A DNA stretch of 64,000 bases from Dysosmobacter segnis (GCF_014297285.1 NZ_JACOQI010000002.1:323786-387785); one strand, 5' to 3'; shown: positions 1 through 9,673, numbered from the stretch's first letter. Notes: generated by a model not told the origin, from the letters alone. Numbers and translations are program-made.

Positions 1-29
1 GGAGCGGTGAACGACAGAGAGGGCTAACT

Positions 30-230
30 ATGGTGGATTTTGGAGTATGTGACTGTGGCGGTAGCCTTATCCCTGTTTGGTTCACAGAAGAAGAGACGAA
101 GGTTGCCAACGGCATTATGTATAAGACAGGCCGAGTTCGTAGGGCGTGTTCTCACCTTGTATGTGAAGCCTGTCTGAAAAACTTTTGCGTTGACGATACC
201 TTTGACGGGCCGTGGCACAATCGGAGGTGA
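30..230 (+). CDS. small Cys-rich (zinc-ribbon-like) phage protein
   Basis: This 66-residue protein has a CxCGG start (residues 7-11) and a CSHLVCEAC cluster near residues 40-48, followed by another Cys. That spacing suggests a small zinc-binding fold. It ends a few bases before the TTG start of the polymerase gene, so the two are probably cotranscribed. I do not recognise a family. Function is unknown and the metal binding is inferred from Cys spacing only. Confidence 0.5.
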   Translation: MVDFGVCDCGGSLIPVWFTEEETKVANGIMYKTGRVRRACSHLVCEACLKNFCVDDTFDGPWHNRR

Positions 231-235
231 TTTTA

Positions 236-3200
236 TTGAGCGGTAACTATACGGCATACCATGTCCATACTGAATTGTCGCTGTTAGACAGCGCGACGAA
301 GTTTGAGGACTATATCGCTAAGGCTGTCGAGCTGGGGCAGACTGCCATTGCTTTTACGGAGCATGGTAACATCTATCAGTGGGTCGCCAAAAAGATGGCC
401 TGTGATAAGGCCGGATTGAAATATCTGCATGGCTGTGAAGTCTATTTGACTGAAAAGCTATTGCTTACCGATCCACACACCGGAGAGCAGAATAAGGTAC
501 GCGATAACTACCACACCATCCTGATTGCCAAGAACTACGCTGGTCTTCAGGAGATGAACGAGCTAATCAGCCGCTCAAGCCAGGACGACCACTTTTACTA
601 CAAACCCCGTATCACGTTTGATGAGTTTCTTGGTATTTCCAGTAACGTCATTAAGATCAGTGCTTGCCTTGCTTCCCCGCTGAATCGCATGAGCATTACT
701 CATCCTATGTATGAGCGGCTACTGAAGCACTACGACTATCTGGAAATCCAAGCGCATGACCACCCGGAGCAGGTTGCCTACAATCGCCACTTGGCGGAAA
801 TGTCTCAGAAATACGGCATCCCGCTCATTGCAGGCACCGATACTCATAGCCTCAACAAATACAAGGCTGAGTGCCGAACGATCTTGCAGTTGAGTAAACA
901 CATCGAGTTCGCCAACGAAGATACGTTTGACCTTACCTATAAATCCTATGACGAGCTGGTAGCAATGTTCGCAACGCAGGACGCCTTGCCGGAAGCGATG
1001 TATTTGGAGGCCATTGAGAACACCAACCGTATGGCCGACTCTGTAGAGCCGTTTGAGTTGGATATCTCTTTCAAGTACCCCATTCTCTATGGCGAACGTG
1101 ATCGAGAGGTGCTTCATCAAGTTCTTGACGATAACCTGCAAGCAAAGATCAAAGAGGGCGCTATCATCCCAGAGCAGGTCGAGCCGTTCAAAGCGGCCAT
1201 TGCTGAGGAATGCCGGGTTTTTGACAAAATTGAGATGTCCGGCTTCATGCTTTTCATGAGCGAATTGGTGACATGGTGTAAATCTCATGGTATCCCCATT
1301 GGTTTCAATCGTGGTTCCTGCGGTGGATCTCGTGTAGCTTACGTCACCAATACAACAGACCTCAATCCTGAGACATGGCATACAGTGTTCAGCCGCTTCT
1401 GTAACGAAGATCGTAAGGAGATTGGCGATATTGATATTGACGTGTCTCCCTCCCAGCGTGATCTGGTTTACGACTACATCATCAACCGTTTTGGTCAAGA
1501 AAAGACCGCGTTTATTCTGGCGATCGGCACTATCAAATCTAAAGGCTGTATTGACGAAATCTGCCGTGCTTTGGCACTGCGTTGGAATCGTGAACACCAA
1601 CGGGACGAGAAAGAGTTCCGCAGAGTAATGGCGCAGCTCAAAGATGAGAACGTGAAGATCGTTTTTGGGGATGCGAGAGACGGCTTTAGCCTATATTTCT
1701 TTGATGAGGCAGGTAATCTTCTTTTGCCCAGCCGCATGAAGGACATCCCCCGCGCCGAGCTGATTAAGCAGTTTTCCAAAGAGTACACAAAACTCAAAGA
1801 GGAAAACGAAAGGATCTTTGCTAAGAACCCCTGGGCTGGTAAGGCAAGTGCCAATATCAAAAAGGAGTTTGAGACAGACGAGGCAGCGGCTCGGGAAAAG
1901 TATCCCGAAGTATTCTACTACTACGACGGGCTTCTTGACGTGGCGATCTCTCAGTCTATGCACCCTGCCGGTATTGTGGCAAGCCCTATTACCCTCCGAG
2001 ATAACTACGGTACGTTCATCTCTGACGGTAAGGAAATCCTGCAGATTGACATGGAGTGTGTGCATGAGGTCAGCTTGGTTAAGTATGACATTCTCGGATT
2101 GAAAAACATCGAGATTATCAAAGACGCTTATGAGCTGTTGGGTAAGCCTTACCCGAAGTCTCACGAAATCAACTGGAATGATGAGGCTGTCTGGAAGGAT
2201 ATGCTGAGATCTCCCATTGGTATCTTCCAGTTTGAAGGAGAGTTCGCGTTCCAGATGCTTAGGCAATACGAGCCGCACAGCATTTTTGACATGAGCCTTG
2301 TTACGGCGGCGCTTCGTCCTTCGGGTGCGTCGTACCGTGACGACCTTATGCAGCACAAGCCTCACAAGAATCCCTCTCCCATCATCGACGAACTTTTGGC
2401 AGATAACAACGGCTATCTTATTTACCAAGAGGACGTTATCAAGTTCCTACAGCAAATCTGCGGCTTCTCCGGGTCAGATGCAGATAACACCCGCCGCGCT
2501 ATTGGACGAAAAGACGAAGAGCGGTTGAAAAAAGCTCTCCCGCAAATTCTTGAGGGATATTGTGAAAAGTCACCGCAACCCCGTGAAGTTGCAGAGCAGG
2601 AAGCAAAGGAGTTCTTACAGATCATCCAGGACGCTTCCAGCTATATGTTTGGTTACAACCATTCAGTTGGGTACTGCATGATTGGCTACCTATGCGCCTA
2701 TCTGCGGTACTACCATCCGTATGAGTTCATCACAGCCTACCTTAACAATGCCAACGGCGAGGAGGATGTGAAGAACGGGAACGAGTTGGCAACGCTTTAC
2801 GGTATCAGGATTGTCCCACCGCGTTTTGGCCTTTCCAAGGATAAATATTTGCTGAATACCGAAGAGAAGGTTATCGCCAAGGGTATTTCTTCTGTAAAGT
2901 ACATGAATGCCGATGTTGCCAACGAACTTTACGAGCTGGCAAAGGCCGGCAAGCCTAAATCTTTTATGGACTTGCTTATGCAGCTGGACGAGAAAACACA
3001 CTTGGATACACGGCAGCGGGATATCTTGGTGAAGATCGACTATTTTGCCGAGTATGGCAATTCCAAAGAGTTGTTGCGTATGGTGGACTTCTTCTCTTTC
3101 TTCAAGAACGGAACGATGAAGAAGATCTCCAAGGATAAGGTAACGGTTGAATTGGAACCCATAATCGCCCAGTATGCAACTGATAAGTCCAAAAGCGGCC

Positions 3201-3604
3201 AGCCAGCTAAAAGCTATACCTTCACTGATTTGCCCGGATTACTTCGGCATTTGGAAGTGGTGGTCAGGGATATGCACATTCAGGATTTCGACCTGAAAAG
3301 CAAAATGCAAATCCAGTTGGAAAATCTGGGCTATATCGACCTAACCACCAATAAAAAAGAAGATCAGCGAAAACTGGTTATTCTGGATATCTACCCCTTG
3401 CGGAGCAAGAAAACCAAAGAGATTTGGGCTTACGCCTTGCAGGTGCGGTCGATTGGCACGGGAAAAACAAATCGGTGGACAATCTACTCAGAACTCTACG
3501 ATCGCAAACCGCTTCAACGCTACGATACCATTTATGTTCCTATGAATGGATGGGGCGAGCGGCGTGGGTATCTGTATTTGTACAACTACGACTATGTAAT
3601 TTAG
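236..3604 (+). CDS. dnaE: phage DNA polymerase III alpha subunit (DnaE-type)
   Basis: This 1122-residue C-family replicative polymerase is close to full DnaE length (about 1160). The N-terminal PHP domain is visible (YHVHTELSLLD near residue 6, AGTDTHSL near 200). The palm follows with GFNRGSCGGSRVAY near 354, the metal-binding DIDID near 397 and the third catalytic Asp in KYDILGL near 617. The helix-hairpin-helix stretch DNTRRAIGRKDEE (about 750) and the NHSVGYCMIGYLCAYL segment are also kept. I chose the TTG at 236 because a GGAGG lies 8 bases upstream; an in-frame ATG at 212 has no good ribosome site. It heads the nucleotide-metabolism run, so it is probably the element's own replicase. 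No beta-clamp or primase gene is in view; they may lie to the left. Confidence 0.93.
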   Translation: MSGNYTAYHVHTELSLLDSATKFEDYIAKAVELGQTAIAFTEHGNIYQWVAKKMACDKAGLKYLHGCEVYLTEKLLLTDPHTGEQNKVRDNYHTILIAKNYAGLQEMNELISRSSQDDHFYYKPRITFDEFLGISSNVIKISACLASPLNRMSITHPMYERLLKHYDYLEIQAHDHPEQVAYNRHLAEMSQKYGIPLIAGTDTHSLNKYKAECRTILQLSKHIEFANEDTFDLTYKSYDELVAMFATQDALPEAMYLEAIENTNRMADSVEPFELDISFKYPILYGERDREVLHQVLDDNLQAKIKEGAIIPEQVEPFKAAIAEECRVFDKIEMSGFMLFMSELVTWCKSHGIPIGFNRGSCGGSRVAYVTNTTDLNPETWHTVFSRFCNEDRKEIGDIDIDVSPSQRDLVYDYIINRFGQEKTAFILAIGTIKSKGCIDEICRALALRWNREHQRDEKEFRRVMAQLKDENVKIVFGDARDGFSLYFFDEAGNLLLPSRMKDIPRAELIKQFSKEYTKLKEENERIFAKNPWAGKASANIKKEFETDEAAAREKYPEVFYYYDGLLDVAISQSMHPAGIVASPITLRDNYGTFISDGKEILQIDMECVHEVSLVKYDILGLKNIEIIKDAYELLGKPYPKSHEINWNDEAVWKDMLRSPIGIFQFEGEFAFQMLRQYEPHSIFDMSLVTAALRPSGASYRDDLMQHKPHKNPSPIIDELLADNNGYLIYQEDVIKFLQQICGFSGSDADNTRRAIGRKDEERLKKALPQILEGYCEKSPQPREVAEQEAKEFLQIIQDASSYMFGYNHSVGYCMIGYLCAYLRYYHPYEFITAYLNNANGEEDVKNGNELATLYGIRIVPPRFGLSKDKYLLNTEEKVIAKGISSVKYMNADVANELYELAKAGKPKSFMDLLMQLDEKTHLDTRQRDILVKIDYFAEYGNSKELLRMVDFFSFFKNGTMKKISKDKVTVELEPIIAQYATDKSKSGQPAKSYTFTDLPGLLRHLEVVVRDMHIQDFDLKSKMQIQLENLGYIDLTTNKKEDQRKLVILDIYPLRSKKTKEIWAYALQVRSIGTGKTNRWTIYSELYDRKPLQRYDTIYVPMNGWGERRGYLYLYNYDYVI

Positions 3605-3616
3605 GAGGCATTTTCA

Positions 3617-4204
3617 ATGCACGAGACGAAATCGAAATGGTTCAAGAAAGTTCTCAGAGCGACGCTGTGTTTCTTGGTAGTCTGCGGATCTCTGAGTGCA
3701 ATGTTGTTCGTCCCGAACAAAGAGGAGGAAACACCACAAGTCCCCATCGAAAAGGAACTTTGTGTTTACTCTGCGCCGCTTCAAGTGTCGCCTACACCTA
3801 CGCCTATTTCTATTGAGGAAGAACCGGCAGAACCCGAGGCAGACCTTAACCCATATGCAGAACTGTCACCCACGGATACCGAAAAAGAGCTGCTGGCGTG
3901 TATGGCCTACAGCGAGGCAGGAAACCAGAGCTTTGATGGTCAGGTTGCCGTGGTGCAGGTAGCGCTTAACCGCTATATGCACGAAGCGTATTCCGGCAGT
4001 ATCAGTGATATTCTCTTCTCACCTTGTCAGTTTGTGGTAGGAGATTACTATGGGTCTGTGCAGATGGAAGCAGTAGATGCTGCTCTTGCCGGCCATCCAG
4101 CGTTGGATTTGAATACCGACGTAGTGTACTTCTCTACTGGATCTTTGACCTATGGTAGCTATTATAAGACGATCGGCGATCACGTCTTTCGCACTTATAT
4201 TTGA
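3617..4204 (+). CDS. SleB-like cell wall hydrolase, membrane-anchored
   Basis: This 195-residue protein has an N-terminal membrane segment (residues 13-32), then a Pro/Glu-rich linker and a C-terminal Hydrolase_2/SleB-like domain. The domain carries the typical start LACMAYSEAGNQSFDGQ (catalytic Glu in SEA) followed by VAVVQVALNR and SPCQF. Such domains cleave peptidoglycan and are common both in clostridial spore-cortex lytic enzymes and in phages. A GGAGG sits just before the start, directly after the polymerase stop codon. It could act in lysis or in wall passage; the sequence does not separate these. Confidence 0.8.
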   Translation: MHETKSKWFKKVLRATLCFLVVCGSLSAMLFVPNKEEETPQVPIEKELCVYSAPLQVSPTPTPISIEEEPAEPEADLNPYAELSPTDTEKELLACMAYSEAGNQSFDGQVAVVQVALNRYMHEAYSGSISDILFSPCQFVVGDYYGSVQMEAVDAALAGHPALDLNTDVVYFSTGSLTYGSYYKTIGDHVFRTYI

Positions 4205-4205
4205 T

Positions 4206-4220
4206 AGTAACAAAGTAAAT
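4206..4220 (+). repeat. leader motif copy 1 (agtaacaaagtaaat)
   Basis: This 15-base motif lies in the 34-base gap between the wall hydrolase and thyX. The same motif recurs at 12891-12905 (one changed base), 12956-12970 and 17224-17238, each time in a gap before a phage gene. A TATATT lies 5 bases upstream but no clear -35 is visible here. Its role, as a promoter part or an mRNA leader signal, is unknown. Confidence 0.6.
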
Positions 4221-4238
4221 TAAGCAAGGAGGATTAAC

Positions 4239-4919
4239 ATGGGAACAGTTACAATTCAGCGATTCACCTATAAGAACCCTATTTCCATGATCGGTGAGGA
4301 AGCTGGTGTCTGCTGGGGTGCAGATACCAGCGACCCCGAAAAAAACTACAAACGCGGCTTGGATTGCTTGGAAAACGAGCACGGCAGAACGTTTGAGTTC
4401 CCGGATGTCTATATGATCCTGGATGGCTATTCTGCCAGAGTGATCCGTGAGTGGTATACCCACATCGGCGGCGCTCCCACCAGACTGCAGGCCAGTACCA
4501 GATATATCGACTATGAAAGCGGTTTCGATTATGTAACACCGCCCAGCATTGCGGGTAACTCCGCCGCCGTCAAAGTCTACGACTGGATTATGAAGTGTAT
4601 CCAGACCGGCTTGAAGATGTTGGAAGGGTTTGGTATCCCCAGAGAGGATTCTGCGCTTGGGCTTCCTCTGGGCATGGGCACCAAGATTGTGTGCAAGCAT
4701 AATCTCCGCAACTTAATTGATATGTCGCATCAGCGGGAATGCAGCAGAGCTTATCACGAGTACCGTGGCCTGTTCGCTGATGTTGGTAACGCTCTGAGAG
4801 AGTATTCCGACGAGTGGGCATATCTGGTCGATCACTACTTTATGCCGAAGTGTGAATACTTCGGGTTCTGCCGGGAGAAGAAGTCCTGCGGCAGAAAAGG
4901 AAGGAGGGTTGCGGAATGA
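4239..4919 (+). CDS. thyX: flavin-dependent thymidylate synthase
   Basis: This 226-residue protein is recognisable as ThyX from TRLQASTRY (about residues 80-90, matching the NExSxRY half of the ThyX motif) and from the C-terminal NLRNLIDMSHQRECSRAYHEYRGLF block. ThyX makes dTMP from dUMP using FAD, NADPH and methylenetetrahydrofolate. The first half of the classical RHRxxS signature is replaced here by a GGAPTR-type sequence, which I believe is a phage/clostridial variant. It has a GGAGG ribosome site, follows leader motif copy 1 and overlaps the next gene by 4 bases. Its dUMP supply would come from the dUTPase encoded 5 kb downstream. Confidence 0.82.
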   Translation: MGTVTIQRFTYKNPISMIGEEAGVCWGADTSDPEKNYKRGLDCLENEHGRTFEFPDVYMILDGYSARVIREWYTHIGGAPTRLQASTRYIDYESGFDYVTPPSIAGNSAAVKVYDWIMKCIQTGLKMLEGFGIPREDSALGLPLGMGTKIVCKHNLRNLIDMSHQRECSRAYHEYRGLFADVGNALREYSDEWAYLVDHYFMPKCEYFGFCREKKSCGRKGRRVAE

Positions 4920-5479
4920 AAATCGTTTGCATTTCGGGTAAAGCCCAGCACGGTAAAGACACTACCGCCAAACTTTTGGAGGAGATTTTGGAAGCCCAAG
5001 GCAACCGTGTTTTGATTGCCCACTACGGTGATCTGGTCAAGTACGTATGTAAGACCTTCTTTGGCTGGGACGGCAAGAAGGATGAAAAGGGACGCACGCT
5101 TCTCCAGCGTGTCGGTACTGACAAAATCCGCGCTGTCTCTCCTGATTATTGGGTAGATTTCATCGTCAGTATCCTCGACATCTTCTGCGACGAATGGGAT
5201 TACGTGCTTATCCCTGATACTCGTTTCCCCAACGAGTATGAGATCTACGAGACCTACGGCATGGACGCTATTTTGTTGCGGGTAGTTCGCCCCAACTTCG
5301 TGTCTCCGTTGACCGAAGAGCAGCAGAAGCACGCTTCGGAGACTGCATTGGACGATTACCAGTACGACGCTACGATCGTCAACGGCGGCAGTCTGGAAGA
5401 TCTCAAAGAGGCCGTAAACAACTTTGTGAACAACGCTCTCAAAGGAGAACTCCATGAAGAAACTGACAATTCTGTTTGA
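4916..5479 (+). CDS. deoxynucleoside monophosphate kinase (P-loop)
   Basis: This 187-residue protein starts with MKIVCISGKAQHGKDTTA, a Walker A loop of the phage dNMP-kinase/AAA type. It continues with the aspartate-rich strand DYVLIPDTRFPNEYE expected near the nucleotide monophosphate site. Proteins of this kind phosphorylate dNMPs to dNDPs for phage DNA synthesis. It overlaps thyX by 4 bases and the following nucleotidase gene by 26 bases, so the three are translated from one message. Substrate specificity cannot be read from the sequence. Confidence 0.75.
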   Translation: MKIVCISGKAQHGKDTTAKLLEEILEAQGNRVLIAHYGDLVKYVCKTFFGWDGKKDEKGRTLLQRVGTDKIRAVSPDYWVDFIVSILDIFCDEWDYVLIPDTRFPNEYEIYETYGMDAILLRVVRPNFVSPLTEEQQKHASETALDDYQYDATIVNGGSLEDLKEAVNNFVNNALKGELHEETDNSV

Positions 5480-6005
5480 TGCCGACGATACCGTAGAAAA
5501 CCTGAGTGATTGCTGGATTGCAATGTTGAACGAGCGTTATGGCACCTCCGTAACGCCGGAAGATGTTCACGGCTGGGATATCTCCCTTGCTTTCCCCACG
5601 CTGACGAAAGAGCAGATATTCGGCGTACTCCATGATGACGAGCTTTGGCGGCGTATCACTCCGATCCCAGGCTCTGTTGAGGTACTCCAAAAGCTCTATG
5701 ACGAGGGGCACCAGCTCTATATGGTGACCGCATCCAGCTATCACACCTGCAAAACGAAGGTGGAACGGCTTTTAGAGCTGTTCCCCTTCCTGGACTGGGA
5801 GCACATCATTTTTGCCTGCAACAAGCAAATGGTGCGTGGTGACGTTTTGATTGACGATGCCCCACACAACTTGGTTGGGGGCGAATACGCCAAAATTCTT
5901 TTTGACCGTCCCCATAATCGTAGCTTTGACCATGTAGCTCATGATGCGCTCCGGGTAAACACGTGGGAAGAAATTGACCAAGTTATCCACAGCTATCTTT
6001 TGTAA
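5454..6005 (+). CDS. 5'(3')-deoxyribonucleotidase, HAD superfamily
   Basis: This 183-residue HAD phosphatase of the NT5C type has the nucleophile motif FDADDTVENL at residues 8-17. Motif II (MVTASSY) is near 87-93 and the acidic motif IV (VLIDDAPHNL) near 127-136. It hydrolyses dNMPs and is a frequent member of phage nucleotide clusters. The start lies inside the 3' end of the kinase gene, and a GGAG precedes it. The likely role is balancing dNMP pools alongside the kinase and ThyX. Confidence 0.82.
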   Translation: MKKLTILFDADDTVENLSDCWIAMLNERYGTSVTPEDVHGWDISLAFPTLTKEQIFGVLHDDELWRRITPIPGSVEVLQKLYDEGHQLYMVTASSYHTCKTKVERLLELFPFLDWEHIIFACNKQMVRGDVLIDDAPHNLVGGEYAKILFDRPHNRSFDHVAHDALRVNTWEEIDQVIHSYLL

Positions 6006-6017
6006 GGAGGAATTTTT

Positions 6018-8312
6018 ATGGTTGTCATTAAACGTGATGGCCGTGAAGCCGACTTTGACAAAGGCAAAATTGCCAATGCCATTCTCAAGGCATTCACGGA
6101 GGTTGAAAAGCTCAGTGCGGTAGGAGATAAGAACGAGGTGCCCAAGAAAATCTCCACCCGTTTGTATAACCGCTATCAGCGGCGCAACCGTGCGATTTCT
6201 GTTGAGGAAATCCAGGACGACGTTGAAACTGAGCTGATGAAAGAGGGCGAGTTCGTAGTCGCCAAAGCGTACATCAAGTATCGCTATGAACATGAGCTTC
6301 TGCGGAACGCTTCTTCTTTGGACGGCAAAATCCTCTCTATTGCGGATAACGTCAATGAAACAGTCATCCAGGAGAACAGCAACAAAAATCCCACAATCCT
6401 CTCTACTCAGAGAGACTACATCGCCGGCGAGGTAAGCCGCGATATTACTGACCGTCTGCTTATGCCGGATGACATTAAGCAGGCGCACGAAGAGGGTGTT
6501 ATCCACTTCCATGACAGCGACTACTTTGTGCAACACATGATGAACTGCTGTCTGATCAATCTGGAAGATATGCTCCAGAACGGCACAGTAATTTCCGGTA
6601 CGCTGATTGAAAAGCCTCACTCCTTCTCGACTGCCTGTAATGTTGCTACCCAGATTATTGCCCAAGTAGCCAGTAATCAGTATGGCGGTCAGTCTATCTC
6701 CCTGTCCCACCTTGCCCCCTTTGTTGAGGTGAGCCGACAAAAGATTCGCAAGCAGGTAAAGGCTGAGTTCCTGAAAATTTCTTCCCCGGACAACTTTGCA
6801 GACCCTGAGAAAGTGATCTCAGATCTGGTCGAAGAGCGTGTCCGTGAAGAAGTAAAGAAGGGTGTTCAGACTATCCAGTATCAAGTGATTACCCTCATGA
6901 CTACCAACGGTCAGGCTCCTTTCATTACCGTCTTTATGTATCTGAACGAGGTCAGCGATCCTCAGACCAAGAAAGACCTCGCTATGATCATCGAGGAGGT
7001 CGTGCGGCAGCGGTACCAAGGCGTCAAAAATGAGAAGGGCGTTTGGACGACACCGGCGTTCCCCAAGCTGATCTATGTGCTGGAAGAGGATAACATCACT
7101 GAGGATTCTCCCTACTGGTACTTGACCCAGCTGTGTGCCAAGTGCTCTGCCAAACGGCTGGTGCCCGACTACATCTCCGAAAAGAAGATGCGCGAGTACA
7201 AGCTGTCCAAGGGCGAGACCGAAGGTAACGGCGATTGCTATACCTGTATGGGATGCCGTAGCTTCTTGACACCCGACCGCTCCGGTAACGGCTGGGACAA
7301 TGTTGCCAATGCCGGCAATTACCAGCCCGATAAGCCCAAGTATTACGGACGTTTCAACCAGGGAGTCGTCACCATCAACCTCCCCGATGTTGCTCTGAGC
7401 GCTCTGAAAGTTTGGGAGGCAACCGGCGACCATAACGACATCCAGAATCTGTATGACACCTTCTGGGAGATTTTCGATGAGCGGCTGGAGCTGTGTCATA
7501 AGGCGCTGCAAATCCGTCACGAGCGTTTGAGCGGTACCCTGTCCGATGCTTCTCCTATCCACTGGCAGTATGGCGCTTTGGCCCGCCTGAAAAAGGGTGA
7601 AACCATCGACAAGCTGCTTCACGGCGGCTATTCCACCATCTCTTTGGGTTATGCCGGTCTGTACGAATGTGTTATGGCGATGACTGGCAAGAGCCATACC
7701 GACCCGGACGGCGAACCTTTTGCTCTCAAGGTTATGCAGTACATGAACGACAAGTGCGCTGCATGGAAAGCCGCTGAGGATATCGACTATTCTCTCTACG
7801 GTACTCCTATTGAGAGCACTACCTATAAATTTGCCAAGTGTTTGCAAAAGCGCTTTGGTGTGATCGAGGGCATCACCGATAAGGGCTACATCACCAACTC
7901 CTATCACGTTCACGTCACAGAGCATATCAATGCTTTTGATAAGCTGAGATTTGAGTCTCAGTTCCAGAAGCTCTCTCCGGGCGGAGCAATCAGCTACATC
8001 GAAGTGGCAAACCTCTCTGACAACATTCCTGCTGTACTAACGGTGTTGAAGTACATCTACGACAACATCATGTATGCGGAGCTGAACACGAAATCCGACT
8101 ACTGCCAGGTGTGCGGCTGGGATAAGGAAATTGAGATTGTGGACGACGATCGCGGCAAGCTGATCTGGAAGTGTCCCAACTGCGGGAATACCGATAAGAG
8201 CAAGATGAATATTGCGCGGCGTACCTGCGGCTACATCGGCCTAAATGACTGGAATCAGGGCAGAACGCAAGAAATCAAAGAACGTTATGTCCACCTGGGT
8301 GGCGACGAATGA
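6018..8312 (+). CDS. nrdD: anaerobic ribonucleoside-triphosphate reductase
   Basis: This 764-residue class III reductase has an N-terminal ATP-cone (residues 1 to about 95, starting MVVIKRDGREADFDKGKI) and the glycyl-radical domain. A C-terminal zinc site has two CxxC pairs (CQVCGW near 695, CPNCGN near 719), and the radical glycine lies in RRTCGYIG near 735. It reduces NTPs to dNTPs and works only without oxygen, so the host is an anaerobe. AAGGAGG precedes the ATG and it overlaps its activase gene by 4 bases. It is full length with no visible damage. Confidence 0.95.
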   Translation: MVVIKRDGREADFDKGKIANAILKAFTEVEKLSAVGDKNEVPKKISTRLYNRYQRRNRAISVEEIQDDVETELMKEGEFVVAKAYIKYRYEHELLRNASSLDGKILSIADNVNETVIQENSNKNPTILSTQRDYIAGEVSRDITDRLLMPDDIKQAHEEGVIHFHDSDYFVQHMMNCCLINLEDMLQNGTVISGTLIEKPHSFSTACNVATQIIAQVASNQYGGQSISLSHLAPFVEVSRQKIRKQVKAEFLKISSPDNFADPEKVISDLVEERVREEVKKGVQTIQYQVITLMTTNGQAPFITVFMYLNEVSDPQTKKDLAMIIEEVVRQRYQGVKNEKGVWTTPAFPKLIYVLEEDNITEDSPYWYLTQLCAKCSAKRLVPDYISEKKMREYKLSKGETEGNGDCYTCMGCRSFLTPDRSGNGWDNVANAGNYQPDKPKYYGRFNQGVVTINLPDVALSALKVWEATGDHNDIQNLYDTFWEIFDERLELCHKALQIRHERLSGTLSDASPIHWQYGALARLKKGETIDKLLHGGYSTISLGYAGLYECVMAMTGKSHTDPDGEPFALKVMQYMNDKCAAWKAAEDIDYSLYGTPIESTTYKFAKCLQKRFGVIEGITDKGYITNSYHVHVTEHINAFDKLRFESQFQKLSPGGAISYIEVANLSDNIPAVLTVLKYIYDNIMYAELNTKSDYCQVCGWDKEIEIVDDDRGKLIWKCPNCGNTDKSKMNIARRTCGYIGLNDWNQGRTQEIKERYVHLGGDE

Positions 8313-8842
8313 ACTACGCGAAGATTCGCAACTATGACATCGCCAACGGAGAGGGAATCCGCACTTCCCTCTTCGTTAGTGGATGCACTAACCACTGTCA
8401 GGGGTGCTTTAACGAAGAAGCCCAAGATTTTAATTATGGCCTACCCTATATTCCTGAAACAGAACAAACTATTCTGAAACAAATCTCTAAGCCCTATGTT
8501 GCTGGTTTGAGCATCCTTGGGGGCGACCCCCTGTGTCAAAACAACAGTGGTCTTACTCTTCTTATAGAACTTACCAATGCTGTGCATGACTTAGGCAAAA
8601 CAGTGTGGCTATGGACAGGGTTTGTGTGGGAAGATTTTGACCACATTAAAATGAGCCTTAATAAAGCACTGATTAAAACCCTACTATACAACTGTGATGT
8701 AGTGGTTGACGGCCCCTTCAAAATGGAGCTGTCTGACCGGATGTTGAAATGGCGTGGTTCTGCAAATCAGCGGGTCATCGACGTACAGAAAACCTTGCGC
8801 CAAAAGAAAATTGTCCTATACGAAGGTGGACACTATGAATGA
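8309..8842 (+). CDS. nrdG: anaerobic ribonucleotide reductase activating protein
   Basis: This 177-residue radical SAM enzyme binds its 4Fe-4S cluster with the Cys of GCTNHCQGC (about residues 25-33). It installs the glycyl radical on NrdD, whose gene it overlaps by 4 bases. The middle of the gene is visibly more AT-rich than nrdD (for example 8420-8700), which could mean a different origin for this cassette half. It overlaps the next small gene by 8 bases (ATGAATGA). Confidence 0.93.
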   Translation: MNYAKIRNYDIANGEGIRTSLFVSGCTNHCQGCFNEEAQDFNYGLPYIPETEQTILKQISKPYVAGLSILGGDPLCQNNSGLTLLIELTNAVHDLGKTVWLWTGFVWEDFDHIKMSLNKALIKTLLYNCDVVVDGPFKMELSDRMLKWRGSANQRVIDVQKTLRQKKIVLYEGGHYE

Positions 8843-9158
8843 AAAGATCGAATTTCGCTGTCCCAAATGCGGGAAGCTCCTGGATGGTATTACGTTGGAT
8901 TATCGGTTGGAGTGGTTATGTAGCAAATGTACCGAGGATCAATCTGATGTTCTACACTGTGAGCGTGGATGTAAGGTTAAAGCCGTGGATCTGGATGCCG
9001 GGTTGAGCTGCGATTCCAAACAGGCTCATGAGCTTTTGACAGAAGGTCAGGTTTACGAGGTTGAAAAGATTCATGTCGGTGGTTGGTGCTCCTCTATCCG
9101 GCTCAAAGAGTTCCCCGGTAAAGAGTTTAACACCGTACACTTCATTCGTTACGAATAG
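8835..9158 (+). CDS. small zinc-ribbon phage protein
   Basis: This 107-residue protein has an N-terminal treble of Cys pairs: CPKCGK near residue 8, CSKC near 27 and CERGC near 38. The rest looks like a small beta barrel (GQVYEVEKIHVGG). The start is the ATG inside the end of nrdG, preceded by GAAGGTGG. The family is not recognised. The Cys pairs suggest zinc binding but no function can be assigned. Confidence 0.65.
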   Translation: MNEKIEFRCPKCGKLLDGITLDYRLEWLCSKCTEDQSDVLHCERGCKVKAVDLDAGLSCDSKQAHELLTEGQVYEVEKIHVGGWCSSIRLKEFPGKEFNTVHFIRYE

Positions 9159-9166
9159 GAGGAAAT

Positions 9167-9673
9167 ATGGAGACTGTTGAAATTTTAGCAGGTGGTGAAT
9201 TTGCCAATGCCGTAAAAAGTCTTGGCCTGACATCTGCCGTGTGTACTTACCATTATCAGCCTCAGCCTACGCATTGGCGTGAAGAATACCAAGTTTGGCT
9301 GTTGTCCAAAGAGGATTTTGACAATATCTGTGCTATCGACAACGATGACTGGAAGGACGATTGGGGCTGGTGGCGTCACGCTTATGGTTCTAATCTGGGC
9401 ACTGTTGACTGCGCCTATGTTATCAATGGTGAAAAGCTGATGGCGTGGGATGGTCTTCAGCGTAAAGAGTGGTGTCAGGATTGCAGTGATTGCGCCGGCA
9501 CCGAAAAGGACAAGAACGAATGCTTTCACGACCATCAGTACCCCGACATTCTCATCTATCTTTGCGATGAAATTGGGGCTTCTACCGAGCGCAATGTTTG
9601 CGCTTGCACGATTGATCTGGCACGGCAAAACAACCTGACCCTTGCAGAGCTTTTCAAAAAGTATCTGGGATAG
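9167..9673 (+). CDS. phage protein of unknown function (Trp/Cys-rich)
   Basis: This 168-residue acidic protein has many Trp (WKDDWGWW near residue 62) and a CQDCSDCAG cluster near 104-112 that may bind metal. AGGAGG precedes the start, 8 bases after the previous stop. I do not recognise the family. Position within the nucleotide cluster is the only hint of role. Confidence 0.6.
   Translation: METVEILAGGEFANAVKSLGLTSAVCTYHYQPQPTHWREEYQVWLLSKEDFDNICAIDNDDWKDDWGWWRHAYGSNLGTVDCAYVINGEKLMAWDGLQRKEWCQDCSDCAGTEKDKNECFHDHQYPDILIYLCDEIGASTERNVCACTIDLARQNNLTLAELFKKYLG

Noticed and set aside
719..1600. 293-residue minus-strand frame in the polymerase gene
   Set aside because: Lies wholly inside dnaE, which has all its catalytic motifs; no ribosome site.
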